From: Simiduia aestuariiviva
GTDB taxonomy: Bacteria > Pseudomonadota > Gammaproteobacteria > Pseudomonadales > Cellvibrionaceae
Reading direction: 5' to 3'
DNA length: 64,000 nucleotides
Assembly: GCF_014192475.1 (NCBI RefSeq)
Contig: NZ_JACHXZ010000002.1
Coordinates: 294,120 to 358,119 of the forward strand
The number at the start of each line of letters is the position of its first letter. Position 1 is the first letter of the stretch. Positions 8,873 through 18,169 of this stretch are shown one piece after another. Position numbers and translations under genes: made by a program. The notes under the pieces were generated by a model, which had not been told where the DNA came from, did not search any database, and saw nothing but the letters and a program-made list of their open reading frames with translations.

Positions 8873-10174
8873 TTGAAGTCGGTGAAAGTAGGGATTTGTG
8901 GCCTAGGTACAGTTGGCAGTGGCACATTTAACGTGTTGGGGCGAAATAGGCGCGAAATTAGTGCACGAGCCGGTATTGAAATAGACGTCATTCAGGTGGG
9001 TGCGCGCCGCGACAATCCCAGCTGTAACACTGCTGATGTAGCTGTCGAAAGGGACATCTTCGCGGTCGCGAAAAATCCTGAAGTGGATATTTTAGTGGAA
9101 CTCATTGGCGGTACCGACGTTGCCAAATCGTTGGTCTTGGAAGCCATTGCCCAGGGTAAGCATGTGGTTACCGCCAATAAGGCGCTCATCGCCGAGCACG
9201 GCAATGAAATATTTGCCAAAGCCGAGGCGGCAGGTGTTCAAGTGATGTTTGAGGCCGCGGTGGCCGGCGGTATCCCAATCATTAAAGCGCTGCGGGAAGG
9301 GCTCGCCGCCAACCGCATTCAGTGGTTGGCGGGCATCATCAACGGCACCGGTAATTTCATCCTCACAGAGATGCGGGACAAGGGTCGGGCTTTTGATGAC
9401 GTGCTAAAAGAAGCGCAGGCCCTAGGCTATGCAGAGGCCGACCCCACATTTGATGTGGAGGGTATTGATGCCGCCCATAAACTGGTCATATTGGCATCGT
9501 TGGCCTTTGGTATTCCACTTCAATTTGACAAGGTATTTACGGAGGGGATCAGCAAAGTCGCTCCTGAAGACGTGGGTTATGCACAAGAATTGGGTTATCG
9601 GATCAAGCACCTCGGTATCGCTCGCCAATCTTCTGCCGGTATAGAGTTGCGAGTGCACCCCACCATGATTCCGGAAAAGCGGCTTATCGCGAATGTGGAT
9701 GGGGTCATGAACGCGGTTTTGGTGAAGGGTGACGCGGTTGGGCCAACACTGTACTACGGCGCGGGCGCCGGTGCAGAACCAACTGCATCAGCGGTGGTTG
9801 CAGACATCATTGATGTGGCTCGCGTAGTCCAGCAGGGCGGCCGCGGCATTGCGCCGCTGGCGTTTTATAATGCTGCAACCCAGCAGCCCACCATGTTGCC
9901 TATGGACCAGGTCGAAACCGCCTATTACCTGCGCATGCTTGCCGAAGATCGGCCGGGTGTACTGGCACAGGTATCTACCATTTTGGCTGAAGCAAATATC
10001 AGTGTTGAGGCGTTGATTCAAAAAGAACCCCAGCAAGACGCGCCTCAAGTGCCATTGATTTTATTGACCAGTCGAGCCATTGAGCACCAGCTGATGTCTG
10101 CAATTACTCAAATCGAAGCGCTTCCCGTAATACACGGTGAGGTCACTCACATTCGAGTGGAAAGTCTCGGCTAA
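8873..10174 (+). CDS. hom: Homoserine dehydrogenase
   Basis: This 433-residue monofunctional enzyme reduces aspartate semialdehyde to homoserine with NAD(P)H, on the way to threonine and methionine. The Rossmann site is GICGLGTVGSGT near residues 7-18. The catalytic domain holds VVTANKALIAEHG and AGIINGTGNFILTEM and the ADPTFDVEGIDAAHK motif. A C-terminal ACT domain (YYLRMLAEDRPGVLAQV) is the site of likely feedback control by threonine. The start is a TTG at 8873, six bases after GAGGAAG; an upstream ATG at 8834 would add 13 unsupported residues. It sits 22 bases before thrC. Confidence 0.95.
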   Translation: MKSVKVGICGLGTVGSGTFNVLGRNRREISARAGIEIDVIQVGARRDNPSCNTADVAVERDIFAVAKNPEVDILVELIGGTDVAKSLVLEAIAQGKHVVTANKALIAEHGNEIFAKAEAAGVQVMFEAAVAGGIPIIKALREGLAANRIQWLAGIINGTGNFILTEMRDKGRAFDDVLKEAQALGYAEADPTFDVEGIDAAHKLVILASLAFGIPLQFDKVFTEGISKVAPEDVGYAQELGYRIKHLGIARQSSAGIELRVHPTMIPEKRLIANVDGVMNAVLVKGDAVGPTLYYGAGAGAEPTASAVVADIIDVARVVQQGGRGIAPLAFYNAATQQPTMLPMDQVETAYYLRMLAEDRPGVLAQVSTILAEANISVEALIQKEPQQDAPQVPLILLTSRAIEHQLMSAITQIEALPVIHGEVTHIRVESLG

Positions 10175-10196
10175 TTAATTATGGTTGGATAATTTT

Positions 10197-11594
10197 GTGA
10201 AATATATCAGCACCCGCGGGCAGGCACCCGCGCTCTCTTTTGAAGATGCCGTGTTAACGGGTTTGGCCAGCGATGGTGGCTTGTACGTTCCGGAAACACT
10301 GCCCAAGTTCGATAGTGCTACGATTGCGAGTTGGGCTGGGCTTTCCTACCAGGACTTGGCACTTGAAATAATAAAACCGTTCATTGATGGCGCGCTAACA
10401 GACAGTGAACTCAGCGCCATAATTGAAAAGTCCTACAGCAACTTTCGCCACCCCGCGATTGCCCCCCTGGTTCAAATTGACCGAAACGAGTGGGTGTTGG
10501 AATTATTTCAGGGCCCCACACTGGCGTTCAAGGATTTTGCCTTGCAGTTTCTGGGGAACCTGCTCGACCACATCTTGGCAAAACGCAATCAAAAAGTTGC
10601 GGTAATGGGGGCCACCTCTGGAGATACGGGTTCGGCGGCCATCGTGGGTTGCGCCCAATGCGAAAATATCGATATTTTTATTTTGCATCCACACGGCCGA
10701 GTGTCCGAGGTGCAGCGCCGCCAGATGACCTCTGTGTTAGCACCGAATGTGCACAATATCGCCTTGAAAGGTAATTTTGACGATTGCCAAAATATGGTCA
10801 AGGCAAGCTTCAGTGACCAATCATTTCTACCCGATGGGCGCCAGTTGGTAGCCGTCAACTCCATCAATTGGGCGCGGATTATGGCCCAAATCGTCTATTA
10901 TTTTTATGCGGCTTTGGCGTTGGGCGCGCCCCATAGACCGGTATCCTTTTCTGTGCCCACGGGTAATTTTGGCGATATTTTTGCCGGTTACTTGGCGAGC
11001 AAGATGGGGCTTCCAGTTGAACAACTGATTATCGCAACTAACGCTAACGATATTTTACATCGTTGTATCAGTGACAATGATCATTCAAAGAAACCGTTAA
11101 TTCACAGCCTGTCGCCCAGCATGGATATTATGGTGTCGAGCAATTTCGAACGGTTGCTGTTCGATTTGTACGGCCGAGATGGCGATGCTATTTCTACGCT
11201 GATGCAAGAATTCTCCTCGGGTAGCATGACCTTGTCTGAGTCTGCCTTAGCAAAAGCGCGTGAGCTTTTTTGCAGTCATCGACTTGCAGATGAAGACATG
11301 GTTCGAGTGATTGCTGAGGTGTTTGATAAGACCGGCTATCTGTTGGATCCACACACTGCGATTGGGGTCGAGGCGGCGCGCGTTAAACGTAAAAACCAAG
11401 AGACACCGGTAGTATGTTTAGCAACCGCACATCCCGCTAAATTTCCAGATGCGGTAAAGCGCGCCGGACAAGCCAAAGATCCCGCATTGCCAGCCCATAT
11501 GGCAGATTTATTCGAGCTTGAAGAGCGTTACGTGGTTTTGGAGAATGCGATAAATGCCGTGCAGCAGTATGTCGCAGGGCACTTATCAAATTAA
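10197..11594 (+). CDS. thrC: Threonine synthase
   Basis: This 465-residue pyridoxal-phosphate enzyme converts O-phosphohomoserine to threonine. It begins with the family-typical YISTRGQAPALSFEDA and ASDGGLYVPETLP. The cofactor lysine is K112 in LAFKDFALQ, and the phosphate-binding loop is GATSGDTGSAA. The GTG at 10197 aligns with Pseudomonas-type threonine synthases; a TTG twelve bases upstream is a weaker option. It is co-directional with hom, and the two together complete threonine synthesis. Both look ordinary. Confidence 0.96.
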   Translation: MKYISTRGQAPALSFEDAVLTGLASDGGLYVPETLPKFDSATIASWAGLSYQDLALEIIKPFIDGALTDSELSAIIEKSYSNFRHPAIAPLVQIDRNEWVLELFQGPTLAFKDFALQFLGNLLDHILAKRNQKVAVMGATSGDTGSAAIVGCAQCENIDIFILHPHGRVSEVQRRQMTSVLAPNVHNIALKGNFDDCQNMVKASFSDQSFLPDGRQLVAVNSINWARIMAQIVYYFYAALALGAPHRPVSFSVPTGNFGDIFAGYLASKMGLPVEQLIIATNANDILHRCISDNDHSKKPLIHSLSPSMDIMVSSNFERLLFDLYGRDGDAISTLMQEFSSGSMTLSESALAKARELFCSHRLADEDMVRVIAEVFDKTGYLLDPHTAIGVEAARVKRKNQETPVVCLATAHPAKFPDAVKRAGQAKDPALPAHMADLFELEERYVVLENAINAVQQYVAGHLSN

Positions 11595-11615
11595 ATTTTT
11601 AGGCTGGAGCCAGTA

Positions 11616-12074
11616 ATGCGCTCGTTTACTACCGAAATGTCATTGTTAGTTACACCGGAAATGAGTAATTTTGGCGGCAAGATGCACGGTGGCGAGCTGC
11701 TTAAATTATTGGATAAGGTGGCTTATACGGCTGCGATTCGGTACAGCGGTAACTATGTCGTAACCCTTTCAGTGGATAACGTGTTGTTTAAGGAGCCCGT
11801 CGCCATCGGTGAATTATTAACACTGTTGGCTTCGGTAAATTTCACCGGCAATAGTTCAATGGAAATCGGCATACGGGTGATCGCTGAAAATTTGGAATCG
11901 GGCGCGATTCGCCACACTAACACCAGTTATTTCACGATGGTGTCAGTGGATGCCGACGGCAAGCCGATTCCCGTGCCACCTTTGACTCCAGAAACGGAAG
12001 TTCAGCAGCGCCGATGGCGCGAAGCAACTGCGCGTCGTCAGGCGCGCCACGCCCTGAGCGTGCAAGGCAGCTAA
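11616..12074 (+). CDS. Hotdog-fold acyl-CoA thioesterase (YciA/BACH type)
   Basis: This 152-residue single hotdog domain contains the hallmark MSNFGGKMHGGELLKLLDKVAY and VTLSVDNVLFKEPVAIG. Relatives hydrolyse acyl-CoA thioesters and are hexamers of hotdog dimers. The C-terminal tail is basic (RRWREATARRQARH). The ATG follows GGAG eight bases upstream. It lies 21 bases downstream of thrC and may be co-transcribed with it. Chain-length specificity cannot be read from the sequence. Confidence 0.88.
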   Translation: MRSFTTEMSLLVTPEMSNFGGKMHGGELLKLLDKVAYTAAIRYSGNYVVTLSVDNVLFKEPVAIGELLTLLASVNFTGNSSMEIGIRVIAENLESGAIRHTNTSYFTMVSVDADGKPIPVPPLTPETEVQQRRWREATARRQARHALSVQGS

Positions 12075-12242
12075 TTGCGCAGCGCTAAAGCATTCGCCGC
12101 TTAAAAAGCATTTCTCCTCCATGTCGCATGTGAAGTTGCTTGCGATACAGCCTGTCGCGCGGTTTCAACTCGATGTTTGATGAGTTGTTATCGATAGAGT
12201 ACACCCTAGTTTGTGGCAGCTTTGCACCAGTTCATGTGGTGC

Positions 12243-12270
12243 TTGGCTCGCATATCAATCATGGTATTCT
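12243..12270 (+). promoter_or_regulatory. Possible promoter for recJ
   Basis: TTGGCT at 12243-12248 and TATTCT at 12265-12270 are spaced by 16 bases, about 57 bases upstream of the recJ start, in the 252-base gap after the thioesterase. No other gene is apparent in that gap. Confidence 0.35.
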
Positions 12271-12326
12271 TGCCCATTACGCGGCCTTGACGATGGCCAT
12301 GTTAACCAATTCGCAAGGGACATTTC

Positions 12327-14060
12327 ATGGAAGTTAAACAGCGCACCGTCGACTTATCGCGCGCGCAATTCGATGTGGCAATGCCGCCTTTGTTGCAGCG
12401 CATTTATGCGGCGAGAGGTGCGTTTTGCTCTCAGGATTTGCCTCAGTCCCTAAACGAATTGTTGCCGCCAACCCAGAAGGGGCTCGATGCGGCCGTAGCG
12501 GTGTTGCAGGAGGCGGTTACTCAAGGCCAGCGAATTCTTGTAGTCGGCGATTTTGACGTAGATGGCGCCACGAGTTCAGCCTTGGCGGTGTTGGCGTTGC
12601 GTGCTATGGGGGCCACGTGGGTCGATTTTTTGGTCCCAAACCGCTTTGATTTTGGCTATGGTTTGACGCCCGAAATTGTGGCTGTTGCACAAAGCTATGC
12701 GCCCGATGTGTTAGTTACTGTCGATAATGGAATATCCAGTATCGCGGGTGCGGAAGCAGTGCGCGCGGCGGGCATGAAGTTGGTCATTACCGATCATCAT
12801 TTACCCGCGCAAACCCTGCCGGTAGCCGATGCGATTGTAAATCCCAATCAGCACCAGTGCGATTTTCCGAGTAAAAATTTGGCGGGTGTTGGCGTAATTT
12901 TTTACGTGATGAGCCGGTTGCGCACGGTGCTACAGGATGCCGGCTGGTTTGAATCACTCGGTCGACCGGTGCCCAACATGGCGAGTTATCTAGACCTGGT
13001 CGCACTCGGTACGGTGGCCGATGTGGTGCCACTAGATTCGAATAATCGTTTGTTAGTTAAACAGGGGTTGATGCGTATTCGGGCGGGCCGATGTCAGCCG
13101 GGTATTACCGCGTTGTTAAACGTTGCAGGCCGCAATCCAGCGTCGGTACAAGCATCGGATATGGGGTTTGCGGTGGGGCCTCGGTTAAATGCTGCGGGGC
13201 GATTGGATGACATGAGTTTAGGGATTCAGTGCTTGTTATCTCCGAGCGAAGACGAGGCAATGGCACTGGCACAACAGCTCGATGATTTTAATAGGGACCG
13301 GCGGGCTATTGAATCTGCCATGCACAAAGAAGCAGAAGATGCATTGTATCAGCTGGCGCTTGGTGAGCAAGCGCCCTGGGGCATTAGCCTGTTTCACGAT
13401 CAGTGGCACCAGGGTGTGATTGGTATATTGGCGTCTCGTATCAAAGAGCGGTACCACCGGCCAACGATTTTGTTTGCAGATGCCGGTGATGGGCAACTCA
13501 AGGGCTCGGGCCGTTCAATCAAGGGGTTGCATTTACGTGATGCGTTAGATCGCGTTGCGGTGACACATCCCGGACTGATTGTGAAATTTGGTGGGCACGC
13601 CATGGCCGCTGGCTTAAGTTTGGCCGCTGAAAATTTTGAGGCATTTCAAAGCGCGTTTGACATCATCTGCCGACAGATATTGACGGAAGCGGATCTTCAA
13701 GCAGTTATCTATACAGATGGCGAGTTGTCGACCGGGGATTTTACCTTGGAGCGGGCGCAGCAGCTGGCGGATGCGGGACCCTGGGGGCAGCAGTTCCCAG
13801 AGCCTGCGTTTGAGGGCCAATTCGTCATACGCCAACAGCGGTTAGTGGGCGGCAAGCATCTCAAGTTATCTTTGTCACCGATCGCGCAACAGGAGCTAGC
13901 GTTGGATGCAATCGCATTTAACGTGGATCTCGATCTGTGGCCAATGCCAAATGTGCATCGGCTATTTGCGGTGTATCAATTGGATATCAATGAATTTCGT
14001 GGCCAGCGCTCCGTGCAGCTATTAATTAGTCACCTCGAGCCCGCGAAAGCAGCGGTTTAA
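12327..14060 (+). CDS. recJ: Single-stranded-DNA-specific exonuclease RecJ
   Basis: This 577-residue 5'-to-3' exonuclease acts in RecF-pathway recombination, mismatch repair and base excision repair. The DHH domain shows VGDFDVDGATSSALAV and the metal-site motif VTDHHLPAQ with VNPNQ. The DHHA1 domain follows with KGSGRSIKGLHLRDAL and FGGHAMAAGLSL, and a C-terminal OB fold ends it. Length matches the E. coli enzyme. The ATG at 12327 follows AAGGGA. The last 35 bases overlap the convergent tesA gene. Confidence 0.96.
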   Translation: MEVKQRTVDLSRAQFDVAMPPLLQRIYAARGAFCSQDLPQSLNELLPPTQKGLDAAVAVLQEAVTQGQRILVVGDFDVDGATSSALAVLALRAMGATWVDFLVPNRFDFGYGLTPEIVAVAQSYAPDVLVTVDNGISSIAGAEAVRAAGMKLVITDHHLPAQTLPVADAIVNPNQHQCDFPSKNLAGVGVIFYVMSRLRTVLQDAGWFESLGRPVPNMASYLDLVALGTVADVVPLDSNNRLLVKQGLMRIRAGRCQPGITALLNVAGRNPASVQASDMGFAVGPRLNAAGRLDDMSLGIQCLLSPSEDEAMALAQQLDDFNRDRRAIESAMHKEAEDALYQLALGEQAPWGISLFHDQWHQGVIGILASRIKERYHRPTILFADAGDGQLKGSGRSIKGLHLRDALDRVAVTHPGLIVKFGGHAMAAGLSLAAENFEAFQSAFDIICRQILTEADLQAVIYTDGELSTGDFTLERAQQLADAGPWGQQFPEPAFEGQFVIRQQRLVGGKHLKLSLSPIAQQELALDAIAFNVDLDLWPMPNVHRLFAVYQLDINEFRGQRSVQLLISHLEPAKAAV

Positions 14061-14691
14061 GTTGGTTGAGCACTTGGTCGCGCATATGAGTTTGTGCCAA
14101 GGCCGTAGGATGAATGCCATCGCCTTGCATCATGCCAGCCTGTAGCGCAATCTTTTCAAGGAAAAAAGGAATCAGGGTTGCATTCATTTCGCTGGCTTGT
14201 TCACTAAACACCGCCGTAAATTTTTGCGTGTAGCGTTTTCCGTAGTTAGGTGGAATGCGCATTTCCATTACCAGCACCTCTGCACCCGCCGCTTGCCCAA
14301 GTGCTATGAGCTTGCTTAATTGGTCGCGGATGGTTGCCAGTGAGTGCCCGCGTAGACCATCATTGCCGCCCAGCTCAATTACCAGCCAGCGCGGCTTGTG
14401 CTCTTCTAGCAAGCGAGGTAGGCGAGCAAGCCCACCTGCGAGCGTATCGCCGCTAATGCTGGCGTTAATTACCTTGTAGTCGCTAAGTGAGCGCGCCAGC
14501 AAGTCAACCCAGCCCGCGTCTGAGGCGGCAAGTCCATAGCCGGCACTAAGGCTGTCACCGACTATTAAAATGGTTCGGTTAGCTTGTGGGCTAGCAGACT
14601 CCGCAGCGTGGCCCCAGCCTGCGACCAATAACAGACAGGTTGCGAGCAAGCGTCTAGCCAGTATTTGGTAATCTGTTAGGGTAGTGAGCAT
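14026..14691 (-). CDS. tesA: Arylesterase / multifunctional acyl-CoA thioesterase I (SGNH hydrolase)
   Basis: This 221-residue exported hydrolase has a signal peptide (about 1-30, ending in VAGWGHA). The SGNH blocks are in order: GDSLSAGYG with the nucleophile serine, ISGDTLAGG, ELGGNDGLRG, and DGIHPTALAQ with the catalytic Asp-His pair. E. coli TesA hydrolyses acyl-CoAs, lysophospholipids and aryl esters in the periplasm. I use the ATG at 14691, preceded by AAAGG at good spacing, because the first in-frame ATG at 14754 would place a polar extension before the signal peptide. It is divergent from ybbA, the same arrangement as in E. coli. Confidence 0.9.
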   Translation of the reverse strand: MLTTLTDYQILARRLLATCLLLVAGWGHAAESASPQANRTILIVGDSLSAGYGLAASDAGWVDLLARSLSDYKVINASISGDTLAGGLARLPRLLEEHKPRWLVIELGGNDGLRGHSLATIRDQLSKLIALGQAAGAEVLVMEMRIPPNYGKRYTQKFTAVFSEQASEMNATLIPFFLEKIALQAGMMQGDGIHPTALAQTHMRDQVLNQLKPLLSRARGD

Positions 14692-14819
14692 CGTATAACC
14701 TTTGTAATGTGAATACATAATGTGCGTAAACTGGCTTGTTTTTGCAAGGAACACTCGCCAAATTGCGTTGTATCTCCGACTAAAATGGTTTTTAAAAGTT
14801 GTTTAATGAAGGCATGTTT

Positions 14820-15530
14820 ATGATTGTTGCGCAAAACCTACATAAAACCGTTCAGACATTGGCGGGTGATTTACACATATTGCGTGGTGTTAATCTTAAG
14901 GTGGCAGCAGGCGATAGTCTCGCCATTGTTGGTGCCTCTGGATCAGGTAAATCAACCTTATTGGGCATTCTGGCGGGTTTAGACGTGCCCTCTGAAGGCC
15001 GGGTATTGCTCGATAATCGAGATCTAAATGGCCTAGATGAAGAGGCGCGAGCCGAGTTGCGGGCGGAGACTTTGAGTTTTGTTTTCCAGTCGTTTCAATT
15101 GTTGCCCGGCCTGTCCGCGCTCGAAAATGTGATGTTGCCGCTGGAATTGCAGGGGCATCGCGATGCGCGTGAGAGGGCCCGTGAGTCTCTGGCTGAGGTG
15201 GGCTTAGCGGAGCGAGAAGATCACTACCCACCGCAGTTGTCCGGTGGTGAGCAACAGCGTGTCGCACTGGCAAGGGCCTTTGTGAACAAACCCAAAATAT
15301 TGTTTGCGGATGAGCCTACGGGCAATTTAGATGCGGTTACAGGCTCACGGATTATCGATCTGCTATTCAATCTCAATAAAAAACACCAAACAACCTTAGT
15401 GCTTGTGACCCATGAACAACGTTTAGCGGAGCGTTGCAACGGGTGTTTGGTTTTAGAGGCAGGCACCGAAATCTCGGTCGAATCAATGACAGCGAGTGCG
15501 CATACCGAAGGAGCTAGTGCAGCATGTTAA
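14820..15530 (+). CDS. ybbA: ABC transporter ATP-binding protein (YbbA, LolD-like)
   Basis: This 236-residue ATPase has Walker A GASGSGKST, the Q-loop FVFQSFQLLPGLSALENV, the signature LSGGEQQRVALARAF and Walker B ILFADEPTGNLD. It belongs to the MacB/LolD subfamily. Its partner permease overlaps it by seven bases, and tesA is divergent, matching the E. coli tesA-ybbA-ybbP locus. In-frame ATGs at 14814 and 14820 both fall after GAAGG; the second has better spacing. The transported substrate is not established; export or extraction of a lipid or lipoprotein substrate is suggested by the family and by the neighbouring thioesterase. Confidence 0.92.
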   Translation: MIVAQNLHKTVQTLAGDLHILRGVNLKVAAGDSLAIVGASGSGKSTLLGILAGLDVPSEGRVLLDNRDLNGLDEEARAELRAETLSFVFQSFQLLPGLSALENVMLPLELQGHRDARERARESLAEVGLAEREDHYPPQLSGGEQQRVALARAFVNKPKILFADEPTGNLDAVTGSRIIDLLFNLNKKHQTTLVLVTHEQRLAERCNGCLVLEAGTEISVESMTASAHTEGASAAC

Positions 15531-18055
15531 GTTTGCGCTTGCTCGTTAGAAATTTGCGCAGCGCTGAGGTCCGCATTCTGGGGCTGGCCACATTGATGGC
15601 TGTGGCTTTGGTAAGCAGCATCGCGCTCTTTGCCGATCGTCTAGAGCGGGGTATGGAGGCGCAGTCTCACGCGTTCATCGCCTCTGACCGGGTTGTGAGG
15701 TCAAACCGGCAAATTCCAGAAAGCTGGATAGCCCAGGCGCAAGGCGCTTCGCTGAGGACAGCAACCACAACCGTATTTAGCTCCATGGTATTTCACGGTG
15801 ACAGCTCCCATTTAGCGTCTGTCAAAGCGGTGGGCGAAGGCTACCCATTGATCGGCGTTTTGGAGACGAGTGATCAACCGTTTGGCGATGGCGAGGTGCG
15901 CGAACACAGAATGGGGCCTGCGCCTGGCGAAGTCTGGGTGGAGGGCAGGTTATTTCCAATATTGCAGCTCAATGTGGGTGATCACCTAGAGGTGGGTGAA
16001 ACACAGCTTCGAATAAGTCAGGTGCTTGTGAGTGAGCCCGATCGTGGCCAGGGTTTTATGAATTTTGGTGCGCGGGTGCTTATGCACGCTCAGGATTTGC
16101 CCAGCACCGGTGTGTTGCAAGAGGGCAGTCGCGCAAGTTTTAACTTGTTGCTGGCCGGTGAGGAAGAAAGTATTGATACAGTGCTGGCTAACTTACAGCC
16201 GGGGTTGTCAGTTCACGAGCGCGTAATCGATGTCGCCAAAGCGCAATCACGCATTGCGCGCAATCTTAAAACAGCACGTAACTTTTTAATGTTGGCGAGT
16301 GTGTTTGGCGTGCTTTTAGCCGGTATTGCCATCGCGATGGCGGCTCAGCGTTTTTGTAGTCGGCATGTGGATCAGGTGGCATTGCTTAAGAGCTTAGGCG
16401 TTGTATCGAGTCGTATTCGGCAACTTTATTTGGGCCAAATGTTGTGGTTGGGCGCCATTGCCGGTGGCATTGGGCTCGCCTTGGGTTTTCTATTGCAAAT
16501 GGTAATCGCGGAAAGCCTCAGTAGCTTGTTAACCGTAAATTTGCCTGCGCCGGGGCTTATCCCGTCATTGTTGGGATTGATGGCGGGTTTTTTGTGTTTA
16601 TTGTTTTTTGCATTGCCGCCTCTGTGGCCACTGCCAAAGGTAGCCCCCATAAAAGTGCTGCGTCGAGAAACACCGGTTGCGTCTACTGCGGGCTCGATTC
16701 AATTGATAGTGGGTTTCCTCTCATCGTTTTGTTTACTTTGGCTGTACACCGGCGAGTTGGCGATGTCGGGTGCGGTGATGGCCGCGTGGGCTGGGGTGGC
16801 GCTGGTTGCAACGGGGTTAGCGATCCTATTTTTAAGGCTTCTTGGTCGTCATGCCGCGCAGTTAGGTAGCCAATGGCGCTTGGCAATTGCCTCGCTAAAG
16901 CGCCGACGTGCGGAAACTCATTTGCAGGTAGTGGTGTTTGGTACAGCCTTAATGCTTTTGGCTACCTTACTGCTTGTGCGTGGATCACTACTTGAAGAGT
17001 GGCGACTGCAATTACCGGCCGATGCGCCCAATCATTTTGTCGTCAACCTGTCGCCCGCCGAGCTGCCTGAATTTGAAGGGCTACTTGCTGAGCGTGCATT
17101 GTCCCATAGCGGTTTATATCCATTGGTGCGCGGGCGTCTAACTCACATTAATGGCGAAGATGCCAAGGCTCGCGCGCTTGCTAAAGCGGAGGCAGAGGCA
17201 GAGGCAGAACAAGCAGCCGGTGAAAGGGGGCCTTCAGAGGCACCTGAAGCCATGACCAGAGAGCTGAATTTAAGCTGGACTTCAGAGGTGCCAGAGGGCA
17301 ACTCGATCACCGATGGCGTTTGGTGGGCGGCAGATAGTCGGGAAGTCGAGGTGAGTGTTGAACAGGAGTTTGCCAAGTGGCGGGACATTGCACTGGGTGA
17401 TGAGTTGACCTTTAGTATCGGCGGTTTATCGCTGAAGGCCCGTGTGACCAGTTTTCGCTCATTGCGATGGGATTCTCTCAGGCCCAATTTCTTCGTCTTG
17501 TTTAGCCCTGGTGCGCTTGATGATTATGCGCCCATGTACATGACCAGTTTGTACGCACCTGCAGATGGGGGTCGATTTGTTGCCGATTTGGTGCGACGAC
17601 ACCCCACGGCCTTGGTCATAGAAATGGAAAAAATATTTACGCAAATTCGCTCGGTTATTGACCAGGTAAGCGGCAGCGTGCAGTTGGTTTTTTGGCTTGT
17701 ATTTTTGGCATCGATGTTGGTGTTAATGGCCTCGGTGCACGCCAGTATGGACGCGCGCACGCAGGAGGTTGGACTCTTGCGTGCGCTGGGTTCAAGCCGT
17801 CGGTTACTGCGCCACCGATTGTGGATTGAATTCGCCGCGTTAGGGGCCCTGTCAGGTTTGGTGGCAGCGCTTGGTGCAGAGTCATTGCTGTGGGGCTTAC
17901 AGCGATTTGTTTTCGATTTGACGTGGCAGCCACACCCTTGGATTTGGCTGTCGACCCCCGTGTTTGGTGCGGTTGTTATCGGTGCGTTTGGCGCCTGGTC
18001 GTGCCGCCATTTGCTTTCATTGCCACCTGCCACTGTGTTGCGTCAAGCTGCGTAG
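15524..18055 (+). CDS. ybbP: ABC transporter permease of the FtsX/MacB family (YbbP)
   Basis: This 843-residue inner-membrane protein has a first transmembrane helix near 20-40 and a periplasmic domain to about 250. A three-helix FtsX unit follows (about 255-370), then two central helices, a second periplasmic domain (about 490-710) and a final FtsX unit (about 720-835). This doubled layout is typical of YbbP. The second periplasmic domain carries a low-complexity insert, AKAEAEAEAEQAAG, encoded by a hexanucleotide repeat at 17191-17208. It overlaps ybbA by seven bases. The ABC pair probably uses a mechanotransmission mechanism, as MacB does; substrate unknown. Confidence 0.9.
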   Translation: MLSLRLLVRNLRSAEVRILGLATLMAVALVSSIALFADRLERGMEAQSHAFIASDRVVRSNRQIPESWIAQAQGASLRTATTTVFSSMVFHGDSSHLASVKAVGEGYPLIGVLETSDQPFGDGEVREHRMGPAPGEVWVEGRLFPILQLNVGDHLEVGETQLRISQVLVSEPDRGQGFMNFGARVLMHAQDLPSTGVLQEGSRASFNLLLAGEEESIDTVLANLQPGLSVHERVIDVAKAQSRIARNLKTARNFLMLASVFGVLLAGIAIAMAAQRFCSRHVDQVALLKSLGVVSSRIRQLYLGQMLWLGAIAGGIGLALGFLLQMVIAESLSSLLTVNLPAPGLIPSLLGLMAGFLCLLFFALPPLWPLPKVAPIKVLRRETPVASTAGSIQLIVGFLSSFCLLWLYTGELAMSGAVMAAWAGVALVATGLAILFLRLLGRHAAQLGSQWRLAIASLKRRRAETHLQVVVFGTALMLLATLLLVRGSLLEEWRLQLPADAPNHFVVNLSPAELPEFEGLLAERALSHSGLYPLVRGRLTHINGEDAKARALAKAEAEAEAEQAAGERGPSEAPEAMTRELNLSWTSEVPEGNSITDGVWWAADSREVEVSVEQEFAKWRDIALGDELTFSIGGLSLKARVTSFRSLRWDSLRPNFFVLFSPGALDDYAPMYMTSLYAPADGGRFVADLVRRHPTALVIEMEKIFTQIRSVIDQVSGSVQLVFWLVFLASMLVLMASVHASMDARTQEVGLLRALGSSRRLLRHRLWIEFAALGALSGLVAALGAESLLWGLQRFVFDLTWQPHPWIWLSTPVFGAVVIGAFGAWSCRHLLSLPPATVLRQAA
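17191..17208 (+). repeat. Hexanucleotide repeat inside ybbP
   Basis: GGCAGA is repeated three times in tandem and encodes alternating Ala-Glu. It keeps frame, so changes in copy number would lengthen or shorten the periplasmic linker without disrupting the gene. Confidence 0.8.
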
Positions 18056-18085
18056 ACTTAGACTTAAGGGTTTTCGCAGTCGCTC

Positions 18086-18116
18086 TTGACCTTTACCTAA
18101 GGGGAAGGTTTATTCT
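18086..18116 (+). promoter_or_regulatory. MerR-family (CueR-type) promoter with 19-base spacer
   Basis: TTGACC (18086-18091) and TATTCT (18111-18116) are 19 bases apart, the overlong spacer typical of MerR-activated promoters. The spacer holds an imperfect dyad, ACCTTTACC and GGGGAAGGT. This closely resembles known CueR operators, with ACCTTCCC-type half-sites. It lies 54 bases upstream of the regulator gene and would drive both regulator and permease. Confidence 0.8.
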
Positions 18117-18169
18117 GCCTCTATTCGCTGTGCTGCTCTGTGGAGCAGCCGTCGTTCACGGAGGTTGAT

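Noticed and set aside
12140-12337. Possible 65-residue gene between the thioesterase and recJ
   Set aside because: No convincing family or ribosome binding site; the interval contains the likely recJ promoter and the frame runs into recJ.
17524-18033. 169-codon open frame opposite ybbP
   Set aside because: It mirrors the conserved permease; its sequence has no family features.
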